DNA of 64,000 nucleotides, taken from assembly GCA_019747875.1 (NCBI GenBank), contig JAIEQI010000057.1, forward strand, positions 1 to 64,000, written 5' to 3'. Origin of the DNA: Candidatus Obscuribacterales bacterium (GTDB lineage: Bacteria > Cyanobacteriota > Vampirovibrionia > Obscuribacterales > Obscuribacteraceae). Below are positions 26,680 to 36,285 of this stretch, one piece after another. The stretch's first letter is position 1; every line of letters starts with the position of its first letter. The notes under the pieces were generated by a model that had not been told where the DNA came from, ran no database searches, and saw nothing but the letters and a program-made list of their open reading frames with translations. The position numbers were made by a program, and so were the translations under genes.

Positions 26680-27033
26680 ATGCGTCCGATCCTATCTCCT
26701 CTTAATTCAGCAAAGATCGCTCTGAATGACGGAGCCAAGCGGAATGCCGTTGGTATCGAGTTAGCGTTACCGGTTACAATTTTGGCTTTTATCGTTTTGG
26801 CATCGCAGTCGCCAATGCTGAACGCCGAGTTAGATTACGTTCTAGACTGGTTCGTGAAGAACGATCAATATTTTTGGAGCCTTACAGCTATTATTCTTGC
26901 CCTGCCATTGAGAATGATTGCCGTCATGTTCATCGAGCGTAGGGCTGATAAGGCAAGACTTTCAGGCGCTCAAACTTCCGCCCCTCAAGCCATGGGTTCG
27001 GATTCGGCGAATGCGCTTAACGCTACTTCGTAG
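26680..27033 (+). CDS. Unrecognised small membrane protein
   Basis: 117 residues if translated from the ATG at 26680, which fits the promoter just upstream; ATG 26638 (131 residues) is the alternative. Two hydrophobic segments, about 22-42 and 60-80 in the short form, are separated by a loop with several acidic residues (LDYVLDWFVKNDQYFW). A basic cytoplasmic-type region (ERRADKARLSG) and a polar tail follow. No family recognised. Convergent with the TPR gene ending at 27130. Confidence 0.55.
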   Translation: MRPILSPLNSAKIALNDGAKRNAVGIELALPVTILAFIVLASQSPMLNAELDYVLDWFVKNDQYFWSLTAIILALPLRMIAVMFIERRADKARLSGAQTSAPQAMGSDSANALNATS

Positions 27034-27129
27034 AAGACGGTGTTCGTATCGCCCCTGTTAAAGCCAATGTCGTTGCTTCACTTCAGCTCTGTGAGCTATA
27101 GCTTTTGGCAACTGATCTTCTGGATCAAG

Positions 27130-28350
27130 CTAGTTTTGTCCGATGGATTTTCTGAGGAATTCAACTCTGTCATTCATAGATCCTGAGCGAATCTGCCCTA
27201 TGTAGTCAGTTTCGAGTTGATCAATTCGGCGCATGATTGGAAGCTCTGTATGTTTTTTTCCGTATACCTTCAGTTCCAATGCTGCTACCTTCTCATCAAG
27301 GGTAACTGTCGCATCGCCCGTCCCACGGGAATAAGCGGGTGCTTCTGAAGAGTCGTAAGTCGCCGGCATTGGCACATAAGCTGGCTGAGAATTAGCCGGC
27401 GCAATAGGACGGTAAACAGGCTTCACCGCCGGTGAGCTAGCTGATTCAAGCGCAGAGGCTGGGGCTCCGGAAGCTGACTCCGGCGATTTTGCCGGAGTCG
27501 AATTTGATGAATCAGAGCCGATTGCCGGATTTGTCGTCTCAGTCACCGCCGGTGCACTGCCAACAGCCACACCAGTTGAGGTAATGGTCGGCGCTCCTGG
27601 GATTTTCATAGCGGCTGGATTGATTACGTTAACCGTCGATTTGGCTGCCCCGCTCTTTTCGGAATAAACGGGAAAGACCGAGGAACCGGATACAAATGGA
27701 ACTCCGGTCGAAAATATTTGTTTGCTTCCAGCGCTAACACTCATCGAATCGCCTGAAGGAGCTGCCGCTGCTGCGTCTTTTTTGTCCTTGCTTTCTTCCT
27801 TTGCTTGCTCCGTTTTTGATTTTTCCTTCTCTTCAGATGCAGCATCGGGCAGTTCATCCGGGTTCATCCCTTCATTCTGCATAGCGCGTTTGCAAAGTTG
27901 AATGTTGTATTTTGCGTTTGGGTGGCCCGGCATTACTCCTAAACATTTTTGAAATTGAGCAATGGCTTCGGCGTATGACTTTTGCCTGAAGTATGAAACG
28001 CCCCAGTTGTTGAATAGCTCAGCCAGATTGTGTTTGACGATTTGATTGCTTGGTTCTAGTTTTCGGGCAGCTTCGTATTCTGCTTGAGCTGCGGCCCATT
28101 GTCTTCGCGACATCAACTGATTGCCTCGATTAACATGGTCTCGCAAATTAGAGTCATCGGCTTGCTGGGCGCTAATTGGATGGTTTAAGCCGAGAATGCT
28201 TAGTCCACATAGAGTCAGCACTATGCTGATAAAAGGCGGGCGACGCAGAGCATCGCCCCTACAGATCTGTGTGGCTTCGCGATTGTCAACGTCGCGTCTT
28301 CTTTTATCAGCCTTGCGATCTCGATCTAAACCCACCTGATTGGTCCGCAT
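27130..28350 (-). CDS. TPR protein with Ser/Ala/Pro-rich linker and conserved C-terminal motif
   Basis: 406 residues from the ATG at 28350 (AGGA seven bases upstream; another ATG is at 28392). About 40 basic residues are followed by a hydrophobic segment (ISIVLTLCGLSILGL) ending SAQQ, a signal or anchor. TPRs cover about 70-150. A Lys/Glu-rich and then Ser/Ala/Pro-rich linker covers 170-345. The C-terminus has LDEKVAALELKVYGKKHTEL, a motif I associate with envelope TPR proteins of Obscuribacter-like bacteria. Part of the basic N-terminus is encoded by an inverted repeat (GGGCGA...TCGCCC), so the real start may lie later. Confidence 0.8.
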   Translation of the reverse strand: MRTNQVGLDRDRKADKRRRDVDNREATQICRGDALRRPPFISIVLTLCGLSILGLNHPISAQQADDSNLRDHVNRGNQLMSRRQWAAAQAEYEAARKLEPSNQIVKHNLAELFNNWGVSYFRQKSYAEAIAQFQKCLGVMPGHPNAKYNIQLCKRAMQNEGMNPDELPDAASEEKEKSKTEQAKEESKDKKDAAAAAPSGDSMSVSAGSKQIFSTGVPFVSGSSVFPVYSEKSGAAKSTVNVINPAAMKIPGAPTITSTGVAVGSAPAVTETTNPAIGSDSSNSTPAKSPESASGAPASALESASSPAVKPVYRPIAPANSQPAYVPMPATYDSSEAPAYSRGTGDATVTLDEKVAALELKVYGKKHTELPIMRRIDQLETDYIGQIRSGSMNDRVEFLRKSIGQN

Positions 28351-28475
28351 CAAAATATCCTGGTCGACTCTCGTTAAAACCCTATGCTGCATTCTACCAG
28401 CCAGTCATGTTTATGACCAAAGGTTTTGTTGCCTGACGAATTATCTCGACTAGCTCCATCGGTCGTTTTCAGTGG

Positions 28476-30065
28476 TCAGTTGACTTGCTTGACGCGGCCG
28501 GACCAATATTTTTCGCGCATCTCTTTTTTGTAGATCTTGCCTGAGCCTGTTTTTGGCAACTCGGTCATGAACTCGATGCTGCGCGGGGCTTTGTATTTTG
28601 CCAAGCGGTCCTTCACAAAAGCGATCAGGTCTTCCTCGCTCAGGTTTTCGTTGCCTGGTTTACGGACGACCACTGCATGCACCGATTCGCCCCAGCGCTC
28701 ATCGGGAATGCCGAATACCGCGCATTCAGCAACGCCAGTGTGTTCATAAAGAGCGTATTCTACTTCGGTGGAATAGACGTTCTCGCCACCGCTGATGATC
28801 ATATCCTTCTTTCTATCAACTATATTGATATAGCCGTGATCGTCGACGACGGCCAGATCCCCTGTATGGATCCAACCATCCTTAATAGCCTGTGCGGTTG
28901 CTTCCGGCTGCTTCCAATATCCGCGTGTAATGGTTGGTCCGCGAGCAATAATTTCGCCGACTTCCAACCCGTTACATTCGACCTCCTCGCCATCAGGTCG
29001 AACTACCTTCACCTCGGCGCCAATGTATGGTCGGCCGGTTTTTGCTCTGATTTCAACTTGTTTGTCCTCATGCAAATCTTTGTGCTCTGATTTTGGGCAG
29101 CTAACCGTTAGGAATGGACTCGTCTCGGTCATTCCATAAAGTTGAACATACTCGCAGCCGAATGTTTTCATTACACGCTTCACCACCTCTGGAGCGATTG
29201 GCGAGCCGCCTGTTATAAGCATTCGCAGTGAGTCGTATCCAAAGTCGGCTACATCAGGATCATTAACCATCGCATTCAACATCGTGGGCACAAGTACGGT
29301 CAGAGTCACCTTCTCTTCGCTGATCTTCTTCAATGTCTCCCTGGAATTGAACTGAGCCAAGAAAACATGCTTTCCACCTACCCAAGTAATTGCAAATGTC
29401 GCCCAGGCGTCAGCCAGGTGAAATAGAGGGGCGGCATGGATCCATGTGTCGGCATCGCAAAGCCTCAATTCAGCGATAGCTCCAAGAGCATTGAACATCA
29501 CGTTTCCGTGGCTGAGCATGACGCCCTTCGGGCGTCCAGTGGTTCCGCTCGTATAATAAAGATGCGCAAGGTCATCGGCCGACAGATAGGGAATGCGATC
29601 AAAGCGCGCACTCTTGTTCTGACATAAAGTTTCGTATTTGTGTTTTTGCAAACTGGCTGTGGTTTCGATGTTGCCGTCGCCGATTAACACAAGGTGTTTC
29701 ACTTCTGGACAATTCGGCAGAATTTCCTTTGCGCACTCAGAAAATTGAGAGTGAAAGAAGAGCAATTCAGCTCCGGCGTCATTAATAATCTCGCTCAACT
29801 CTTCAGAGGCAAGTCGATAGTTGAGAGGAACAAGAATTATTCCTTCGATCCCACAGGCATAATACACTTCCATGAACTCTGCGGTATTAGGGCAGCTAAT
29901 CGCAGCTACCGAGCCTTTCTTCAGCCCGATCGAGCGTAAGAACTGTAGTAGAGATGCAACGCGTTCTCCGAACTGCCGATAAGTGAAACGGCGCGGTCCG
30001 TCTACGAGGGCCTCGCGTTCGGGAAAAAGAGTAAGAGCCTTGTTGAGCGATAGCCACAGATTCAT
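28476..30065 (-). CDS. Long-chain-fatty-acid/acyl-CoA ligase (AMP-binding)
   Basis: ATP-dependent acyl-CoA synthetase of the ANL superfamily: it adenylates a carboxylic acid, then transfers it to CoA. The P-loop-like motif YYTSGTTGRPKGVMLSH lies near residue 170. The adenine-binding LYGMTETSP is near 308. The hinge segment GWIHTGDLAVVDDHGYINIVDR is near 395-415, with KKDMIISGGENVYS after it. The catalytic lysine motif KTGSGKIYKKEMR closes the chain. 529 residues is normal. No membrane helix. It is most like medium/long-chain FadD-type enzymes, but substrate length cannot be read from sequence. It stands alone. Confidence 0.93.
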   Translation of the reverse strand: MNLWLSLNKALTLFPEREALVDGPRRFTYRQFGERVASLLQFLRSIGLKKGSVAAISCPNTAEFMEVYYACGIEGIILVPLNYRLASEELSEIINDAGAELLFFHSQFSECAKEILPNCPEVKHLVLIGDGNIETTASLQKHKYETLCQNKSARFDRIPYLSADDLAHLYYTSGTTGRPKGVMLSHGNVMFNALGAIAELRLCDADTWIHAAPLFHLADAWATFAITWVGGKHVFLAQFNSRETLKKISEEKVTLTVLVPTMLNAMVNDPDVADFGYDSLRMLITGGSPIAPEVVKRVMKTFGCEYVQLYGMTETSPFLTVSCPKSEHKDLHEDKQVEIRAKTGRPYIGAEVKVVRPDGEEVECNGLEVGEIIARGPTITRGYWKQPEATAQAIKDGWIHTGDLAVVDDHGYINIVDRKKDMIISGGENVYSTEVEYALYEHTGVAECAVFGIPDERWGESVHAVVVRKPGNENLSEEDLIAFVKDRLAKYKAPRSIEFMTELPKTGSGKIYKKEMREKYWSGRVKQVN

Positions 30066-30222
30066 AGTTGTCTTCTTGTGCGGATATTAAGGAGTAATGT
30101 GCTGCCGCCTGTTATTGTAATGACATTCTTGCGCTGCGCGCTTGTGTAAAGTCGCGCTTGGCAAGCGGGGCGTCTTTAGCAAATTCTCAGCGAAAGACTG
30201 GAAAACGTGACCTGGTGAGCTT

Positions 30223-31458
30223 GTGAAGCATAGTGCTCTAATCGCCATCCTCTATATTGGGATATTTCTTATCTCGGCACCTGCTGGGCAAGCCAAATTT
30301 GCCATGATCCAGACCAGGGAAGTGCCCATATCTCGCTTGATAAAAAACCTTGAAGCTATGCGCGCCGATGCCATTGGAAGTATGGATAAGGCGCTTGTTG
30401 ATTTTCGCATCGGTAGATTGCACGCCATGGCCTATGCCGAAAAGACCGAGCTTGCGCCAACCGACGTGCACAATACGCCGGGGTCACAATTCGAGTTACC
30501 TGAATTTGGACATCGACCGGACCATTCACAGTTTCAGGTTGTGCCAGCAAAGAGCGCTGCCAAGGAGGCAAGTGCGAAAGCTCACTTGAAGGAAGCTATC
30601 AAATTTTTGACCGCTGCTTTAAATGCCGACTCATCATTGCTCGCTGCCAAACTTGGCTTGGCATGGTGCTATGAGCAAGGTGGAGATACGAGCAAGGCAT
30701 TGGCGCTCTATCGCGAAGTGTTCAAGGAATCGTATCTTATCGATAAAGATTCTAAGGGTGGAATGCGCGGTTGGTCGATTTCGGTAGAAACCGCGCAATA
30801 TCTTCGAAAACTATTGGACCCGGAGAAGGATAAGAAGGAGCTAGCTAAAATCAATCAGCAAGCAGCAGAGGTCGAGAAACTTCCGCGATATGTGACACCA
30901 ATTATGATACCGCTCACTGAGAGGGTCGAGCTACCGCATTTGGTAGTTGATCGGCGGGTCTCGTTCGATTTAGATGGTTTTGGCAGACGCGACTATACTA
31001 CCTGGTTATCTGAAGAGGCCGGATGGCTAGTCTTCGATCGTCACGGCGCCGGGCAAATTACATCTGGTTTGCAGCTTGTTGGACAATCGAGCTTTTGGAT
31101 CTTCTGGAAAAATGGATACGAAGTACTTGCTGGTCTGGATGACGATCGTAACGGTGTGCTGCAAGCAGGTGAACTCGATGGTTTGGCAGTTTGGCATGAT
31201 CGAAACATCAATGGTGTAAGTGAACCGGGAGAGGTTAAATCGTTAGCCGAATTGAGAATATGCGCCCTTCATACCGGAAGCAAATTGCACGCAAGTGGGA
31301 TCCAATTCAACCCTTCGGGGATTCGTTACAACGACGGCAAAACAGCTCCAAGCTATGACTTGATTTTGCATAGCGCTGGCAAGACGGTTGTGCAGCGTCC
31401 GCATCCAGCGAACGCAATTAAAGCTCCATTTGCTGTTAAAACCGTCCCGCTGTTTTGA
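30223..31458 (+). CDS. Secreted TPR protein with EF-hand/dockerin-like calcium sites
   Basis: 411 residues. The start is GTG with GGTGAG just upstream and a signal peptide (1-24, ending AGQA). A TPR-like helical region covers about 115-175 (AKLGLAWCYEQGGDTSKALALY). Then comes a domain with calcium-loop patterns: DRHGAGQITSG near 275, DDDRNGVLQAGELDG near 307 and DRNINGVSEPGEV near 325. This sequence order (D-x-N-x-N/D-G ... GEL...W-x-D) is common in bacterial extracellular calcium-binding proteins. It is probably periplasmic or surface-exposed. No catalytic motif. It is convergent with the metalloprotease gene ending at 31597. Confidence 0.75.
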   Translation: MKHSALIAILYIGIFLISAPAGQAKFAMIQTREVPISRLIKNLEAMRADAIGSMDKALVDFRIGRLHAMAYAEKTELAPTDVHNTPGSQFELPEFGHRPDHSQFQVVPAKSAAKEASAKAHLKEAIKFLTAALNADSSLLAAKLGLAWCYEQGGDTSKALALYREVFKESYLIDKDSKGGMRGWSISVETAQYLRKLLDPEKDKKELAKINQQAAEVEKLPRYVTPIMIPLTERVELPHLVVDRRVSFDLDGFGRRDYTTWLSEEAGWLVFDRHGAGQITSGLQLVGQSSFWIFWKNGYEVLAGLDDDRNGVLQAGELDGLAVWHDRNINGVSEPGEVKSLAELRICALHTGSKLHASGIQFNPSGIRYNDGKTAPSYDLILHSAGKTVVQRPHPANAIKAPFAVKTVPLF

Positions 31459-31596
31459 CGCTGTGTCGAAAGAAATTTTGCTGAACTGCGTTCTGTACCA
31501 ATAGCGGACGCCCCTTCCCTCACATGAGCGCGAAGCTCTGGCTCTAGACAAAGCCTGTCGAAAAGAGATTTTTAACGGTAAAACTTTTCGGTAGCG

Positions 31597-33126
31597 TTAG
31601 AGCTCGCTCTCGACTTTTTTGGAATCGGCTTCTCTACCGAGTTCCTTCAACATCGCCGCGTAGTTCTTGACTGCAGCATCAAGCGTATGTTTGTCTGGAA
31701 TTTCGTGTCTGATTTCCAGCGCTTGTTTGTAATATTGCTCTGCTTCTTCAAAGCGGCTTTCTTCATCACGCTGCATTGCCAATCCGGCATAAGCAATGCC
31801 GAGATTGATCCGAGCCATGGACATCGATGGATTCTTGCCTAAGACATAAGTGAAGCACGAAACCGCTCCTTCATAATCCTTTCGATTGATGAACTTCACG
31901 CCTTCATCAAATGTGTATGCTCTTGCGACAGCCTTTTCCGTTAAAGCAGTATTCTCTCGGTGTGTCACCAGAGACTGTGTGTATAACATATGAATTGTTT
32001 TGCGATCTCTGGTTGTTAGATCGACAATTTTTACACCATTGTCTTCCTCCGAAAAATACATCACATCTTTCGGATTAGGACTGTGTCCGCTCAGTCCCAA
32101 TGCATGCCCAATCTCGTGCAAGCATGTTTTCGTTATTATCTCTGTGCTGACAGGCACTTTTGAATTCCTGGGATCTGCCATCAAAATGGTAACGTCAGCA
32201 TGGGTCAAGTAATGCTCGACATGGCTTGTTCTAGCTACCCCTTGCTCGCCGGATTCGCTCAAATCATCTGCTTTTGAGGTCCAATGACATTTTATTTGAG
32301 CATCTTTTGAACTGGTTACAAATTGGAAGGAAAGAATGTTTTTTGACGCTGTGGCCCATGTCTGAAAAGCCTTTTTCAAGATTGTGTCGTACTCAGGTTT
32401 CCATTGTGAATCTTTTAGTGCAGGCTCTATGTAAACGCGAATCGGCATGTCTGCCAGATTCCACCGCGCCGCAGCCGTGGCTGTCGTTTCTAAGAAATAA
32501 TTGTCGAGGCTGCTCGCTCCTGACGCTGTTGCCAGGGAAAGAGACTGATGTTCGGAACCGACATAGGCGAGCCAGCTTTTCAGGTCTCCACATGTTGAGC
32601 AATTTGGAAACCGTTGCAAGAGCAACTTTCCAGTTTTGATTGCCTCTGACATATTTCCCGATCTTCGATAGGCCTCATAAAGCGCTTTATACGAATCCAG
32701 CTCATTTGGATTCAAACTAATGGCTTTCTGAATATAAGGAATAGCCTCATTGGTTCTTTTCTCTTGAATCAGAATCTCGCCCAGTAACAGGAGAGATTGA
32801 TCTCGTTTTGGACAAGCGAGGTCTTCAGCCGCATTCTTCAAGTAAGGTATGGACTCAGCTGTTTTGTTTTGCTGATACAAAACATAACCGAGCAATTGTG
32901 AGGCTCTGGGGTAATCAGGAGCATCGGCATATGCTTTTCGCAATAGTGCCTCTGCCTTTGCCCAATCCTTGCGCGCGAGGTAGACTTCGGCTGTGCTTGT
33001 TTTTGCTTCGGCGCTTAAGGTTCTTGTGGATTCTGCAGTGGCGGCCGGATGCAAAAGGAATGCAGTAGTGCAGAAACAGAGCATCATCTGGATCTCTTTG
33101 GAAAAAGAACGATGCTGTCCGTTCAT
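31597..33126 (-). CDS. Secreted TPR / matrixin-like zinc metalloprotease
   Basis: 509 residues with a signal peptide (ending about residue 31). TPRs at about 45-185 are followed by a metzincin domain at 225-385 and further TPRs at 400-500. The zinc motif HEIGHALGLSGH (His337, His341, His347, catalytic Glu338) and Met-turn DVMYF (Met356) are intact, matching family M10 (matrixin). The TPR-protease-TPR arrangement is unusual; most M10 enzymes carry prodomains or hemopexin. It starts 36 bases after the Cys-containing secreted protein gene and probably belongs to the same transcript as the DUF3142 pair. Likely exported and active on proteins; substrate unknown. Confidence 0.88.
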   Translation of the reverse strand: MNGQHRSFSKEIQMMLCFCTTAFLLHPAATAESTRTLSAEAKTSTAEVYLARKDWAKAEALLRKAYADAPDYPRASQLLGYVLYQQNKTAESIPYLKNAAEDLACPKRDQSLLLLGEILIQEKRTNEAIPYIQKAISLNPNELDSYKALYEAYRRSGNMSEAIKTGKLLLQRFPNCSTCGDLKSWLAYVGSEHQSLSLATASGASSLDNYFLETTATAAARWNLADMPIRVYIEPALKDSQWKPEYDTILKKAFQTWATASKNILSFQFVTSSKDAQIKCHWTSKADDLSESGEQGVARTSHVEHYLTHADVTILMADPRNSKVPVSTEIITKTCLHEIGHALGLSGHSPNPKDVMYFSEEDNGVKIVDLTTRDRKTIHMLYTQSLVTHRENTALTEKAVARAYTFDEGVKFINRKDYEGAVSCFTYVLGKNPSMSMARINLGIAYAGLAMQRDEESRFEEAEQYYKQALEIRHEIPDKHTLDAAVKNYAAMLKELGREADSKKVESEL

Positions 33127-33162
33127 GGAGTTTCCGGCTGCCTCATTAGCGCAATCCTGACA

Positions 33163-35445
33163 TCAATAATAGTACTGTGTTTTTGCTGTCCATGGATTTT
33201 TGGGATACTTTTTGTGCAATAAGGTGAAAGCCTGTTTCGACACCGCGCTGGTTTCATTTGTATGGTTGCAGAACTTCGTGGCTTTAACCGTCAGGTGCAA
33301 GGCTTCCGGCACGCGTGGATCTTGCGGTGATTTTTCCGCAAACGCTAGAACTGCCTTACCTAGCCCCACCGGGGCATCGCCGAAAGCTTTCAATATTTTG
33401 ATTTCAGCTTGGTTGGCTGTTTTGTCGGCAGCGCTCAGGCAACTAGAGAATTCAGAGTTAGCTACCTTCTGTTCCGGAGCACTCGAGGAGAACGCACTTA
33501 TGTCCCACCAATTGTCTTGGAAATCGTCAATCTTGGCGAACGGTGTTCTTCTGCCGTAGGCATTTGAAAGAATTGGGCGCATACCCGGATTTCTTAAAAT
33601 CATTAAGCTTCCGGCGAAAGATTTTGCTTCTGGAGTCGATGCATTTTGGAAATCAGTTAATGACGCTGCAAGCCCTGGGATTGCTGTCTTGAGACTTGGC
33701 GTTATGCTATCCAGGGCTTTGTAGTCCCTTAAAATGAACTTGCGAGCCCACACGGATTGCAGCGAATCTGCTTTAAGTGCTGCAGGAAGTCCCTCGATTT
33801 TTGGAACGGTACTGAGTAATGTAACTGGTACTTGAGTGTTTAAGAAACCTGTTACGTCATCCGGGAAAGCTGGTTTCAGAACGTCGAAGTCGTTGCGAGC
33901 TTCTACCTTCTCGAAATCGTTCGGCAGTTCGCAGCCTGACCAGCCTGCTTCGATAGCTACAGGTCGCTGTAGCGCAAACTTGAGATACTCGGAAAAATTA
34001 CTGCAAACTTTACTGCGCAAGGTCATGAACTGATTGCGTGAGCCAGGTGGCAACTTAAGCGATTTGTCTGCAAGAACTTTCTCTGTCCGTGCCCGAACTT
34101 TGTCTTTCTGATTGCGATCCAGTTCCAGAGCTGCCAGGCAGTACTGCAAATGCACGTATGCAGGTGATGTACTTGGAACCTTTTCTGCTTCTGCACTAAG
34201 ATTTGCAAGCTCCGGATTTTTGGGATCGAGCTGGTTCATCAGTGCAAGCAGCCAGTAAATCTTTTTACTTTCATGCCATTTCTTGAGCAGAGCCTGAAAG
34301 CTCTCATTTCCTTCTGTTTGCATCGCTAAAATGAACAGGCTCAGGTCATCAGCTTTTACAGCTTTATCTGCTTTGCCCCATCGTTTGCTACGCACATCGT
34401 CAGCCATATCGACGAAGTCGGTTTCTTCGCCAAGTAATTTGTCAAAGAGGAACGTGTAGTCGCAAAGATTGTTGCCTGCATCCGACCCTTCTTGGCTTGT
34501 GCTCAGGTCTTTAGCAAGCTCGGCGAATCTATCGGAACCGCCAAGTTTGAACTTGACGAATCCGAGAAGGTCTTTTGCTGGTTGGTGAAACGCTGACATG
34601 GACTTGTCTGTTAGCATTGAAATCAGTTGTTTCTCTGCCTGTGTGAGCAGCGCATTATCATTCTTGTCGGCAAGAGTAGCTTTGCGAACGATGCTTCGGA
34701 CCGCAAGATAGGAGGCGAGCTCGCGGAAAGGAGAAGTGCTATCTTGGGCGAGCTTGTTGAACATCTCCTGAGACTTATCGAAATTATTGGCATAAAAGTT
34801 AGCTGCAGCAATCTGATAGTCACGATAAGGTTTTAGTTTTGGATCCAGCGAAGCAGGGACGGCTGCGGGAATTTGGGGCTTGCCGTCGCCTATGAATCCT
34901 CCACAATTGCAGAAAACTACATTTTGCGCTTTCAACCAATCCTTCATCTCTGGGCTAGTTGGTCCAAAGGTATCGGCCACTTTCTTTGCCGTTAGCGTCG
35001 CGTTTGTGAATGCATCGGATGGACAGTTCGTGTAATTGAACCAGATATCCCCTGAACCGTTGTAGGATCGTTGAGGATAAACATCCTCAAACTTTAATGA
35101 CTTACCGTACTGTTTGAATGCTGTTTCCCACTTCTTCAGTTCCTTATCTGTTTCAGTGTTTTCCATGTTCAGGCGCTGATCCCATAGCGCTACGATGGAC
35201 TTTTGTTCAACGGGACTGAGCGGTGCATTATTGAGATAACGCCAAGCCACAACTAAGTAAGAACGCGCGAAAGAACTGCCCAAAATGCCCAAGTTTCCAG
35301 CTGCGTAAAGCTTCAGCGGCATATCGGGGTGGCTGCGGTATTGGAAAGTTGTTTCGTCAAAAAAGGGACCACAACTTAGTGCCGCCGTCGGCAGGCTCAA
35401 CAAGGTTACTAAAGCTATGGCACTAGCCTTGATCTTCATATGCAT
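33163..35445 (-). CDS. Secreted helical-repeat protein with N-terminal CGPFF motif
   Basis: 760 residues. A signal peptide (1-24) is followed by the mature start CGPFFDETTF. A small Cys cluster (YTNCPSDAF, VVFCNCGGFIG at about 140-180) and a long helical, TPR-like solenoid make up the remainder. I recognise it as a type of secreted protein that I have seen next to DUF3142 genes, but it has no name that I can give with confidence. The Cys after the signal could be lipidated, though the preceding AALS is not a good lipobox. The start overlaps the DUF3142 stop by one base (TGATG), so the two are translationally coupled and probably act together. Confidence 0.75.
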   Translation of the reverse strand: MHMKIKASAIALVTLLSLPTAALSCGPFFDETTFQYRSHPDMPLKLYAAGNLGILGSSFARSYLVVAWRYLNNAPLSPVEQKSIVALWDQRLNMENTETDKELKKWETAFKQYGKSLKFEDVYPQRSYNGSGDIWFNYTNCPSDAFTNATLTAKKVADTFGPTSPEMKDWLKAQNVVFCNCGGFIGDGKPQIPAAVPASLDPKLKPYRDYQIAAANFYANNFDKSQEMFNKLAQDSTSPFRELASYLAVRSIVRKATLADKNDNALLTQAEKQLISMLTDKSMSAFHQPAKDLLGFVKFKLGGSDRFAELAKDLSTSQEGSDAGNNLCDYTFLFDKLLGEETDFVDMADDVRSKRWGKADKAVKADDLSLFILAMQTEGNESFQALLKKWHESKKIYWLLALMNQLDPKNPELANLSAEAEKVPSTSPAYVHLQYCLAALELDRNQKDKVRARTEKVLADKSLKLPPGSRNQFMTLRSKVCSNFSEYLKFALQRPVAIEAGWSGCELPNDFEKVEARNDFDVLKPAFPDDVTGFLNTQVPVTLLSTVPKIEGLPAALKADSLQSVWARKFILRDYKALDSITPSLKTAIPGLAASLTDFQNASTPEAKSFAGSLMILRNPGMRPILSNAYGRRTPFAKIDDFQDNWWDISAFSSSAPEQKVANSEFSSCLSAADKTANQAEIKILKAFGDAPVGLGKAVLAFAEKSPQDPRVPEALHLTVKATKFCNHTNETSAVSKQAFTLLHKKYPKNPWTAKTQYYY

Positions 35446-36281
35446 CAGAAACTGACTCCGCTGATAGCGCCCGAGTATGATTCTCGGGTCCAGGATTTAG
35501 GACTAAAAATATACACCCTCTGACAATTCTTGAGCGTAGTCGCCGAACCATTCTTGAACATATTGATAATATCCGGCTCTTTTGTGGAGATACCCAGTGA
35601 CAACTTCTGAATAGGGACGCTAAAGCAGTTCTGTTTAGCTGCGATCAATCCTCTGATTCTTTTTGAATCGGCGCCCATGTCAAACAGCATCGGCACGATT
35701 TCGTTTACCGGCAGGTCATTCACCCAGTTGTCGGCGATGCACCAGGAGGCAAGGGCAGTCATGGAGATGAAGTAATCAGTTCCGAGTTTATTTCGCAGGT
35801 CTTGCAAAAGGGCTCGATAGAATTCACGTTCGGTGATGCGCGCATCGAAATCAATTTGAATACCGCTTACATTGGGGACCTTAGCAATTAGGGCAATCTC
35901 CTTCACTAGTTGTTGGCGTTGTGCAAGAGATAGTGCCGCTTCTTCTTTTCCCAAAGGTTCAATTCGAACTACGGCAATTCGTTTTGCGGTGCGTGGTGCT
36001 CGTAGAATTTGTGTGCGCTCAATCCTTATGATCCGCTCGCCTGATAGTCTGTATCTTCTGGCAAAACATGCTACTCCGGCTTTTGCAGGATCCATATACG
36101 AAAGATCTTCCGGACGTTCCCAGGCCCAAATCATTGTTCGCGGGAACTCAGGTGCAGCCAAAGCATGGCTGCAATGTAAGACCAGGCTTAAAGTGATCAG
36201 CGTTCTTAGAATGCCGGCGTGAATAGTGCTTTTGATCTTCGTAGCAGCGGTGTCTTGGCACCTACTGTTTCTCTGAGCCAT
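35445..36281 (-). CDS. DUF3142 secreted protein
   Basis: 278 residues from the ATG at 36281. A longer frame to 36356 is a translation of the palindromic repeats upstream and should not be used. A signal peptide (LITLSLVLHCSHALA) is followed by IWAWERPEDLSYMD, GIQIDFDARITEREFY, SMTALASWC and NEIVPMLFDMG, all characteristic of DUF3142, a TIM-barrel-like family that may be related to glycoside hydrolases. Asp residues in QIDFDAR could be catalytic; this is inference. It is coupled to the CGPFF protein by a one-base overlap. No strong ribosome site was found before the ATG. Confidence 0.85.
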   Translation of the reverse strand: MAQRNSRCQDTAATKIKSTIHAGILRTLITLSLVLHCSHALAAPEFPRTMIWAWERPEDLSYMDPAKAGVACFARRYRLSGERIIRIERTQILRAPRTAKRIAVVRIEPLGKEEAALSLAQRQQLVKEIALIAKVPNVSGIQIDFDARITEREFYRALLQDLRNKLGTDYFISMTALASWCIADNWVNDLPVNEIVPMLFDMGADSKRIRGLIAAKQNCFSVPIQKLSLGISTKEPDIINMFKNGSATTLKNCQRVYIFSPKSWTRESYSGAISGVSF

Positions 36282-36285
36282 TGTG

